Part shown: positions 17,388-22,863 of the stretch, in pieces | How positions within the stretch are numbered: position 1 is the first letter of the stretch | How the letters are laid out: every line of letters begins with the position of its first letter | Source: a virus | IMG/VR virus record: IMGVR_UViG_3300027734_000227 | Location: 1-30,576 of that record | DNA: 30,576 nt | Direction: 5' to 3' (one strand) | Notes under the pieces: generated by a model | Databases searched by the model: none | What the model was told of the DNA's origin: nothing | Seen by the model: the letters and a program-made list of their open reading frames with translations, nothing else | Position numbers and translations under genes: made by a program

Positions 17388-17761
17388 ACCAATACAGTAA
17401 ACCGGCATTTAGTCACACCAAAGCAGATAAACTGACATTCTTTAGAGATCATGTCATTGTATCTGAGATGCATTTTGATGAACGTATTAGTACCGGAGGT
17501 ATAATTCTACTAGATGATGATAAGAAAAGTTCAGGTATTCGTCCTCGTTGGGCAAAGATTTATGGTTTGGGTCCAGAACAGGATGATCCTCAACTAGAGA
17601 TCGGTAAATGGGTTCTAGTTAGTCACGGTCGTTGGACAAGGGGTATTACTGTTGAGACACCTTCGGGTAAACAAACATTGCGTAAAGTTGATCCCGGTGA
17701 TATACTATTAGTATCGGATGAGCCGATGGAAGATGAAACAATGAGTGATAAGGTATTTTAA
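17384..17761 (+). CDS. GroES-like cochaperonin (T4 gp31 functional type)
   Basis: Predicted lid for the host GroEL chamber; in T4, gp31 replaces GroES so that the major capsid protein can fold. At 125 residues it is longer than GroES (97) and gp31 (111). The GroES fold is visible: RDHVIVSEM (~21-29) as the first strand, a mobile loop with GGIIL (38-42) comparable to GGIVL in GroES, then PRWAKIYGLGPE, IGKWVLVSHGRWTRGI, and the closing RKVDPGDILLVSDE. A short acidic C-terminal tail is extra. It overlaps its neighbours by 4 bases and 1 base, so it belongs to the 16520-19255 unit. Whether capsid folding needs it here is inferred. Confidence 0.85.
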   Translation: MNQYSKPAFSHTKADKLTFFRDHVIVSEMHFDERISTGGIILLDDDKKSSGIRPRWAKIYGLGPEQDDPQLEIGKWVLVSHGRWTRGITVETPSGKQTLRKVDPGDILLVSDEPMEDETMSDKVF

Positions 17762-18060
17762 TGATAAATTGGTTTAGACAAAAATTACAAAACTTTTTGT
17801 ATCCACAATATCCACAAGATAGTGAGTTAGTGGAATCAAAACCACATACCAGAAGAGGTGTTCTCGTTAGAGGGTCAAGCTTTGATAGTAGAGGAATGAG
17901 TTTTACTATTCATCAAGCTAGTGGAGGTTATGTTTTAGAATACTCATCTTATGACGAAAAGACAGATAGACCTAATCACAATCTACATATTATTCCTTCT
18001 GATCAGGATATGGGTCAGGGTATCGCACACATCATCACATTAGAAATGTTAAGAAAATGA
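17761..18060 (+). CDS. Unknown small protein between cochaperonin and clamp loader
   Basis: 99 residues, not recognised. The first 30 residues are polar with aromatic patches (MINWFRQKLQNFLYPQYPQD). The rest looks like a small beta-rich domain: RRGVLVRGSSFDSRGMSFTI, then SGGYVLEYSSYDEKTDRPNH and NLHIIPSDQDMGQGIAHIIT, ending in a short helix. The ATG overlaps the stop of the GroES-like gene by one base (TAATG) and its own end overlaps the clamp loader by 4 bases. Tight coupling suggests a role around replication or host takeover, but nothing more can be said. Confidence 0.75.
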   Translation: MINWFRQKLQNFLYPQYPQDSELVESKPHTRRGVLVRGSSFDSRGMSFTIHQASGGYVLEYSSYDEKTDRPNHNLHIIPSDQDMGQGIAHIITLEMLRK

Positions 18061-18986
18061 AAAATAGCCTTTGGGTAGAAAAGTATCGTCCGCAAACAGT
18101 AGCAGATTATGTGTTTGTAAACGAAAGACAAAAAAATCAAGTAGAGGGTTGGATTAAAGAGGGTAGTATTCCTCATCTTTTACTATCAGGTGATCCGGGT
18201 ACAGGTAAGACAACTCTTGCTAAAGTATTGATACATGAACTTGGTGTTAGTGAATATGATGTATTGGAGATCAATGCTTCACGTGAGAATAGCGTAGATG
18301 TTGTACGTAACAAAATTGTTAACTTTGTACAAACAATGCCTTTCGGTAACTTCAAAGTTGTATTACTAGATGAAGCAGATTATTTGACACCAGCTGGCCA
18401 AGCGGCATTGCGTAACGATATGGAAGCATATCATATGACAGCACGATTTATTCTAACCTGTAACTATCAGCATAGAATTATCCCAGCATTGAAATCACGA
18501 TGCCATGAGTTTCACATTACAAAAACAGATAAAACAGAGTTCACTGCGAGAGCGGCAACTGTGTTAGTAAGTGAAAACGTTGAGTTTGAATTAGATGATT
18601 TGGATAGTTATGTTCGTGCCACATATCCAGACTTGCGTAAATGTTTGAATCAACTACAAGTTAACAGTAGTACAGGAAAACTATTGTCATCACAAACTCA
18701 AAGTAGTGGCGAAGATGAGTTATTGGTAGAGGCAACTACTTTGTTTAAAGCAGGGAAGATCCTTGAAGGTAGACAACAGTTATTACAATATATTGCATTG
18801 TATCCTACACGCATTGAAGATACGTATGCATGGATGTATCAGAATTTAGATTTATGGGGTAAGTCTAATGAAAAACGTGATGCTAGTATTATTGTTATTA
18901 GAAATGGTTTAGCTAATCTAAGTATGGTAGGAATTCCTGAAATATCACTGGCAGCAACATTAGTAGAATTGACAGGTGATTTATGA
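18057..18986 (+). CDS. 44: Sliding clamp loader ATPase subunit (T4 gp44-like)
   Basis: AAA+ ATPase that opens the sliding clamp and loads it on primer-template DNA. 309 residues (T4 gp44: 319). It opens with LWVEKYRPQTVADY, the RFC box II-type start. Walker A is GDPGTGKTT (~45-53), Walker B is VVLLDEADYL (~101-110), sensor 1 is FILTCNYQHRIIP, and the SRC motif (KSRCHEFHIT) supplies the arginine finger. PDLRKCLNQLQ is typical of lid/sensor 2. The C-terminal ~100 residues form the collar. Start and stop overlap both neighbours by 4 bases. Clamp (gp45) and a recognisable gp62 are not in the window. Confidence 0.97.
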   Translation: MKNSLWVEKYRPQTVADYVFVNERQKNQVEGWIKEGSIPHLLLSGDPGTGKTTLAKVLIHELGVSEYDVLEINASRENSVDVVRNKIVNFVQTMPFGNFKVVLLDEADYLTPAGQAALRNDMEAYHMTARFILTCNYQHRIIPALKSRCHEFHITKTDKTEFTARAATVLVSENVEFELDDLDSYVRATYPDLRKCLNQLQVNSSTGKLLSSQTQSSGEDELLVEATTLFKAGKILEGRQQLLQYIALYPTRIEDTYAWMYQNLDLWGKSNEKRDASIIVIRNGLANLSMVGIPEISLAATLVELTGDL

Positions 18987-19255
18987 GATATTTATTGATT
19001 ACATTTATGAGAAAGCCCGGCGGGCAAATTGATGAACAAGTTGCTGTATCTAAAAAGGTTAAGCCAAGTGACTTACAGACCTGTAATGTTATATTAGATT
19101 ATGCTAAGAAAAAAGTAGATAAATGTGTAATTGAAGGTAAAGTATTAGATAGAGAGTGGGATAAGATGCATGAATATTATTTACGAATTTATCCTAATCT
19201 AATTTCACAACTTGAAAAAGAAGCAAGTATTACTGAAAAAACAAATGGGGCCTAA
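18983..19255 (+). CDS. Small protein in the place of the clamp loader small subunit
   Basis: 90 residues, coupled to the gp44-like gene by an ATGA overlap. T4 has gp62 (187 aa) in this place, but this protein is half that size and shows no similarity I can see to gp62. It has a strand-like start (MRYLLITFMRKPGGQIDEQV), a helical middle (LQTCNVILDYAKKKVDKCVI) and a charged C-terminus with EWDKMHEYYLRIYPNLISQL. It may be a diverged or reduced partner of the loader, or unrelated. The stop codon lies in the loop of the following terminator. Confidence 0.6.
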   Translation: MRYLLITFMRKPGGQIDEQVAVSKKVKPSDLQTCNVILDYAKKKVDKCVIEGKVLDREWDKMHEYYLRIYPNLISQLEKEASITEKTNGA

Positions 19256-19264
19256 GCCCCATTT
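19243..19264. terminator. Bidirectional terminator between convergent genes
   Basis: AAATGGGGC (19243-19251) pairs perfectly with GCCCCATTT (19256-19264) around a CTAA loop. The plus strand continues TGTT; the minus strand continues TGTTTTTTC, a better T-run. It therefore ends both the gp44 unit and phoH. The stop of the 90-residue gene is in the loop. Confidence 0.85.
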
Positions 19265-19266
19265 TG

Positions 19267-20049
19267 TTAACTGTATAAGTTAAGCACATGTTCAATTATG
19301 CGATGACGTTGAACATCTTTTAGTTCAAACTTACATAATTGCAATCCCGGAATCACCCCCTTCCTCAATCGATTTTGTAAATCTAATAGCCCATTGTCGG
19401 CTGTTTTACGATCGGCTTGTTCAATATCGCCAGTAATTACAATCTTACTACCGACGCCGATTCTGGTCATAATCATTTTGAGTTGACCCGGGGTTGCGTT
19501 TTGTGCCTCGTCTAATACTACCCAACTATGTTTGAAATTTCGTCCTCGACAAAATGCTAGAGGTGCAATTTCCACTATCTGTTCTTCTAGCATGTGGGCT
19601 ATTTCTTTTGTGGTGTAGTATTCACGCAGAACGTCTAACAACGGCCTAGTCCAAGGTTCCATCTTTTGATTGATATCTCCTGGTAAGAAACCGTGTTTCT
19701 CGTCATCAACACCTATTGCTGGCCTAGATAATATGATTCTTTCACATTCACCATTACGCATAGCTTTTATGGCAGCAAGCATAGCTAAGTAAGTTTTACC
19801 AGTACCCGCAGGACCTGTGACTACGACAATATCTGTCTGCTCATCCAGTAGTGCGAGGATATAATTTTCTTGGTTAACCGACTTAGGGATAAGTTGAACG
19901 GGTTTTTTATTTACCCGCATTTCCCTCTGTACTTGTGCGAAATCTATAGTTTTTGATTCATGTGTGTAGAAAGTATGATTATCTTGTTTTTTGCTGTGTG
20001 AAAACCGTGTGTCTTGTGTACGTAATGCGCTAGTTTTTCGTTTGCTCAA
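19267..20049 (-). CDS. phoH: PhoH-like P-loop ATPase
   Basis: RNA/DNA-associated ATPase family common in marine phages; its role in infection is unsettled. With the TTG at 20049 it is 260 residues. That start has AAAGGAG exactly 7 bases upstream (20063-20057). Longer readings (TTG 20091, ATG 20082) have no such site and would lie on a promoter-like element. An N-terminal ~60-residue basic tail precedes the core. Walker A is VVTGPAGTGKTYLA, followed by RIILSRPAIG, GFLPGDINQKMEPW, Walker B SWVVLDEAQNATPGQLKMIM and KIVITGDIEQAD, all classic PhoH. It is the only minus-strand gene in the window, isolated by a bidirectional terminator and a divergent intergenic region, so it is regulated separately. 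Confidence 0.96.
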   Translation of the reverse strand: MSKRKTSALRTQDTRFSHSKKQDNHTFYTHESKTIDFAQVQREMRVNKKPVQLIPKSVNQENYILALLDEQTDIVVVTGPAGTGKTYLAMLAAIKAMRNGECERIILSRPAIGVDDEKHGFLPGDINQKMEPWTRPLLDVLREYYTTKEIAHMLEEQIVEIAPLAFCRGRNFKHSWVVLDEAQNATPGQLKMIMTRIGVGSKIVITGDIEQADRKTADNGLLDLQNRLRKGVIPGLQLCKFELKDVQRHRIIEHVLNLYS

Positions 20050-20077
20050 GTTAATTCTCCTTTGTAGAGCGTGAGTT

Positions 20078-20107
20078 CTCATAACACTCAAGTTTATTTA
20101 AAGTCAA
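20078..20107 (-). promoter_or_regulatory. Sigma70-type promoter for phoH
   Basis: Read on the minus strand: TTGACT (20107-20102), an 18-base spacer, then TGT and TATGAG (20083-20078), 4 of 6 to TATAAT with an extended -10. Predicted start ~20071, leaving a 22-base leader with AAAGGAG before the TTG at 20049. This placement argues against the longer protein starts. Confidence 0.6.
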
Positions 20108-20149
20108 TACATAGAGACATAGTAGCATACTTATTGTGTAGCTATTAAT

Positions 20150-20157
20150 GATAAATA
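20150..20157 (+). promoter_or_regulatory. Distal late promoter motif in the phoH upstream gap
   Basis: GATAAATA (7 of 8) on the plus strand, 71 bases before the gene at 20221. With the proximal motif at 20207 it gives two candidate late promoters for the 20221-21996 operon. The gap of about 170 bases between phoH and 20221 holds these motifs and the phoH promoter, and no gene. Confidence 0.55.
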
Positions 20158-20206
20158 TTAGGCTACGGTATGAATTAGGCTAATTTCATATATTCAATCT
20201 ATAAAA

Positions 20207-20214
20207 GATAAATA
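20207..20214 (+). promoter_or_regulatory. Proximal late promoter motif, start predicted at the AUG
   Basis: GATAAATA then CTTTAT and ATG at 20221. The predicted start, six bases after the motif, is 20220, one base from the AUG. No ribosome-binding site fits between. Confidence 0.6.
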
Positions 20215-20220
20215 CTTTAT

Positions 20221-20829
20221 ATGAAAACCGCAGACAAATTTTTTGACAACGTTGATTATGTAAGCATAATTGACACAGTAAAAGGTATATTTACCAGCGA
20301 CGGATCAATGGCTGTATTACTAGACTACGAGCGAGTACTAGATGAAGCCGATTTATACGCATTTAAAAACTGGGAATTAGGTGAATTAGTCCAAGGTCCT
20401 GACGTTAAACGCTACACAGTAGCATGTATATTCATGTTCCCTTACAAACTAATGCCCGATCCACGTGGGGCTAAACGTTTAGCCGGTGTAGGATGTAAAA
20501 TCAAGTTCAAAAAGACTAAACTTAAAGTACCTGTTGCTGTTGAAAATCCAGAGGATTACATTCCTGGTACAAGATATCCAAAGACTGCTATGCGTGAAGT
20601 GTGGCTAGTTTATATAGAAATGCCTAAAGAATTGATGAACGATATACGTGAAGGATCAATTGATTTAGCAGGTCAAAATATTGACTTGAATGAATTAGAT
20701 GATGCTTATGATAACGATTTAGATGAAGAAGATACCAATGAAGCAGACGATCAACGGGATGATATGATGAATCAAACCGGTACTGCAGCTCCTGGATTAG
20801 GGATGCCTCCTCCATTACCGGCAATGTAA
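20221..20829 (+). CDS. Unknown acidic-tailed protein, conserved-looking core
   Basis: 202 residues, not assigned a function. The first ~140 residues look like a folded alpha/beta domain (KTADKFFDNVDYVSIIDTVK, AVLLDYERVLDEADLYAFKN, RYTVACIFMFPYKLMPDPRG, CKIKFKKTKLKVPV). The style is that of hypothetical proteins found in marine T4-like phages, from memory only. Then follows a very acidic stretch (~165-190, rich in Asp/Glu) and a Pro/Gly/Met tail. The acidic end could bind a basic partner or mimic DNA; this is speculation. It begins immediately after a late promoter motif without a Shine-Dalgarno site and is followed after 1 base by the next gene. Confidence 0.75.
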   Translation: MKTADKFFDNVDYVSIIDTVKGIFTSDGSMAVLLDYERVLDEADLYAFKNWELGELVQGPDVKRYTVACIFMFPYKLMPDPRGAKRLAGVGCKIKFKKTKLKVPVAVENPEDYIPGTRYPKTAMREVWLVYIEMPKELMNDIREGSIDLAGQNIDLNELDDAYDNDLDEEDTNEADDQRDDMMNQTGTAAPGLGMPPPLPAM

Positions 20830-20830
20830 T

Positions 20831-21388
20831 ATGACTAATAAAACTATATTAAATGAAGGTTTAGACTATCATGATCTAGAAGATCAAATGATTCCCACTG
20901 TAACAGTAGATGAATATGCCGCACATATGGGCACTGATAGTGAGATTGTAACATTAGCTTTTACTATTAAAAGCGAAGCAGCCGGCAATGATTTAGTTGA
21001 TTGGTTTGAACGTGGATATGATTTTGTATTAGATGCTCAAGTAAGTGAAGGGGAAGTAAAGCCCGGGCAATACTTAGTATTTGTTGAAATGAATCGTAGA
21101 AGTAGTGTACCTAAACGTATCATAGAATTACTAGATGATTTAGAAACTTTGACTGATATACCAGTTAAAGATTGGACAATTGTTGTTGATGAAGAAGAAT
21201 ACTCTCCGGAAGAAGAAGTATTGAAACAAGTAATTACTATTAGCCCTCATGATTATCGTGAAGAAGTTGAAGTTGAAGAAGAAGAAATTAATGAAATGCG
21301 TGAACGTGCTGGCCTAGAAGTCAAAGTAATTCATGCTGACAAACAAGATGCTGAGATAAAAGCATTTAAATCTATGGCAGGTTTATAA
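20831..21388 (+). CDS. Unknown acidic protein
   Basis: 185 residues, not recognised. It starts TILNEGLDYHDLEDQM, where L-N-E|G fits the prohead protease pattern, though so short a match may be chance. The middle is an alpha/beta domain (EIVTLAFTIKSEAAGNDLVD, GQYLVFVEMNRRSSVPKRII, ELLDDLETLTDIPVKDWTIV). The C-terminus is strongly Glu-rich (VEVEEEEINEMRERAGLEVK). Spacing of 1 base on both sides (the stop overlaps the next ATG) makes it part of one operon with the holin-like gene. Late expression is likely from the promoter motifs ahead of 20221. Confidence 0.75.
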   Translation: MTNKTILNEGLDYHDLEDQMIPTVTVDEYAAHMGTDSEIVTLAFTIKSEAAGNDLVDWFERGYDFVLDAQVSEGEVKPGQYLVFVEMNRRSSVPKRIIELLDDLETLTDIPVKDWTIVVDEEEYSPEEEVLKQVITISPHDYREEVEVEEEEINEMRERAGLEVKVIHADKQDAEIKAFKSMAGL

Positions 21389-21996
21389 TGGCAACAATAT
21401 TACCTAAAAAGGCAAGTTTTGAACAACCAATGGCATTAGATGATGAGCATCACGAAATGTTAGCGGCCGATCCTACAATACAACAATTTCCACAAGGTAG
21501 TAGTTATGGTACAAACACATCATTTAGCGGGAGTTCAGCATTTGGCTCACCTTCGTCAGGAGGTTTCGGCTCACCCGGTAATTTTGGTTCATCAGGATCG
21601 TTCTCAAGTCCAAACTTCAATCAACAATCAAGTTCAGGATTTGGTAGTACACAAAACATCAATCAATCAAACACTAATCAACCAGTACTCACTGGAGCCG
21701 CTCCAACAAATGCCGCAAGCGGGGCAGATGTATTAGTAGCTAACGATAATACAGATTGGATTAATAAAAAATGGCGTCCAGTTATGGGTTGGATCTATAT
21801 GCTAACTTGTACAATGGACTTTGTTATATTTCCAATACTATGGTCACTACTACAAGCATTAAGTAAAGGTAGTGTCACTATGCAATGGCAACCATTAACA
21901 TTGCAGGGTGCCGGTCTTTATCACATCGCTATGGGCGCAGTTCTTGGTATTGCTGCTTATGGGCGAACAAAAGAAAAAATTGAAGGTAAATCATAA
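21388..21996 (+). CDS. Holin-like membrane protein with a long disordered head
   Basis: 202 residues. Residues ~30-115 are a Ser/Gly/Phe/Asn/Gln-rich low-complexity stretch with FGS/FGSP-type repeats (SFSGSSAFGSPSSGGFGSPG). The C-terminal 80 residues hold the recognisable part: WINKKWRPVMGWIYMLTCTM, DFVIFPILWSLLQAL and GAGLYHIAMGAVLGIAAYGR, three membrane-helix candidates with a charged end (TKEKIEGK). This matches the layout of three-helix phage holins, which form the lesion that lets the endolysin reach the wall. The lysin gene is 10 kb away, so lysis genes are split. The long FGS head is unusual for a holin. Family call is moderate to good; timing unknown. Confidence 0.7.
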   Translation: MATILPKKASFEQPMALDDEHHEMLAADPTIQQFPQGSSYGTNTSFSGSSAFGSPSSGGFGSPGNFGSSGSFSSPNFNQQSSSGFGSTQNINQSNTNQPVLTGAAPTNAASGADVLVANDNTDWINKKWRPVMGWIYMLTCTMDFVIFPILWSLLQALSKGSVTMQWQPLTLQGAGLYHIAMGAVLGIAAYGRTKEKIEGKS

Positions 21997-22002
21997 TAAA
22001 TA
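21995..22002 (+). promoter_or_regulatory. Late promoter motif before dnaJ
   Basis: AATAAATA (7 of 8) ends directly before the TTGACT -35 box. Predicted start ~22008. It would give a second, late mode of expression with a ~31-base leader that includes the dyad. Confidence 0.5.
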
Positions 22003-22031
22003 TTGACTTAACACACAAATTGTGTTATACT
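22003..22031 (+). promoter_or_regulatory. Strong sigma70-type promoter for dnaJ-clpA
   Basis: TTGACT (5 of 6) at 22003-22008, a 17-base spacer, and TATACT (5 of 6) at 22026-22031 preceded by TGT, an extended -10. +1 is predicted at 22038-22039, the A of the dnaJ ATG being 22039. This is the best sigma70-type promoter in the window. Confidence 0.75.
22013..22025. promoter_or_regulatory. Operator-like dyad within the dnaJ promoter spacer
   Basis: ACACAA-A-TTGTGT is a perfect inverted repeat filling the space between -35 and -10. An overlapping arm pair, AACAC (22010-22014) and GTGTT (22022-22026), also exists. Placement suggests a repressor site; the binder is unknown. Confidence 0.45.
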
Positions 22032-22038
22032 TAATATT

Positions 22039-22839
22039 ATGATAGACCATTACTCAACTTTAGGCGTTGGTAAAACTGCTAATGCCGACGACATAAAAAA
22101 AGCATATAGAAAATTAGCTGGTAAACATCATCCTGATAAAGGTGGTGATACTTCTACATTTCAAAAGATTGAAGAAGCATATCGCATTCTTAGTGATCCA
22201 CAACAACGACAACAATATGATAATCCAATGCCACAAGGCAATCCGTTTCAAGGATTCTCGGGTGGAGGATTTCACTTCAATATGAATGGATTCAATATGG
22301 ATGAATTGTTTGGACAAATGTTTAGACAACATCATCAGCATCCACAACAAAATATATATAGAACTTCATACTGGATTACGTTAGAACAAGCATACAACGG
22401 AGGTGAAGAAGTATTAAAATTACAAACTCCAACTGGATTACATATGGTTAAGGTAAACATTCCAAAAGGAGTTCCTGATGGTGGACAAGTACGATATGAA
22501 AAGGTTGTTGATTCATCTGATTTAATTGTAGAATATAGGATACATCCTCATTTACAATATGAAAGAAGAATGAATGACTTACATAGCAATTATTCTATAT
22601 CTGTGTTGGATTTGATTGTGGGTACTACATTTCAATTTACTACTATTAATGGTAAATCTATAGAGGTAACTGTTCCACCAAAAACTCAACCATTTATGAA
22701 TTTGAATTTAGGTGGGCACGGAATGCCAATACAAGGTACCAATGCGTGTGGTAACCAAATCATCTTGCTAAAACCCTTTATACCTGATAATATAGACAGT
22801 CGTATAACTGATAGCATATTGCAATCTAAATCACAGTAA
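22039..22839 (+). CDS. dnaJ: DnaJ/CbpA-type J-domain cochaperone
   Basis: Stimulates an Hsp70 (presumably the host DnaK) and delivers clients. 266 residues. The J domain (1-60) carries DHYSTLGV, KKAYRKLAGKHHPDKGGD with the essential HPD at 31-33, and EEAYRILSDPQQRQQYD. A Gly/Phe-rich linker (NPFQGFSGGGFHFNMNGF, ~69-90) is followed by C-terminal substrate-binding domains (YWITLEQAYNGGEEVLKLQT, GLHMVKVNIPKGVPDGGQVR, and GGHGMPIQG). The Cys-rich zinc domain of true DnaJ is absent, so it is of the CbpA (class B) type. The ATG lies within a base of the predicted transcription start, with no Shine-Dalgarno site. clpA follows after 24 bases. No Hsp70 gene is in the window. Confidence 0.95.
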   Translation: MIDHYSTLGVGKTANADDIKKAYRKLAGKHHPDKGGDTSTFQKIEEAYRILSDPQQRQQYDNPMPQGNPFQGFSGGGFHFNMNGFNMDELFGQMFRQHHQHPQQNIYRTSYWITLEQAYNGGEEVLKLQTPTGLHMVKVNIPKGVPDGGQVRYEKVVDSSDLIVEYRIHPHLQYERRMNDLHSNYSISVLDLIVGTTFQFTTINGKSIEVTVPPKTQPFMNLNLGGHGMPIQGTNACGNQIILLKPFIPDNIDSRITDSILQSKSQ

Positions 22840-22863
22840 ATATTATTTTAAAAGGAACTGGAT

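Noticed and set aside
20050-20091. Longer PhoH starts at TTG 20091 or ATG 20082
   Set aside because: No Shine-Dalgarno site, and they overlap the predicted -10 box; TTG at 20049 has AAAGGAG at ideal spacing.
20092-20220. Gap next to phoH considered for a tRNA or small RNA
   Set aside because: No cloverleaf or stable hairpin found by eye; the stretch is explained by promoter motifs for both strands.
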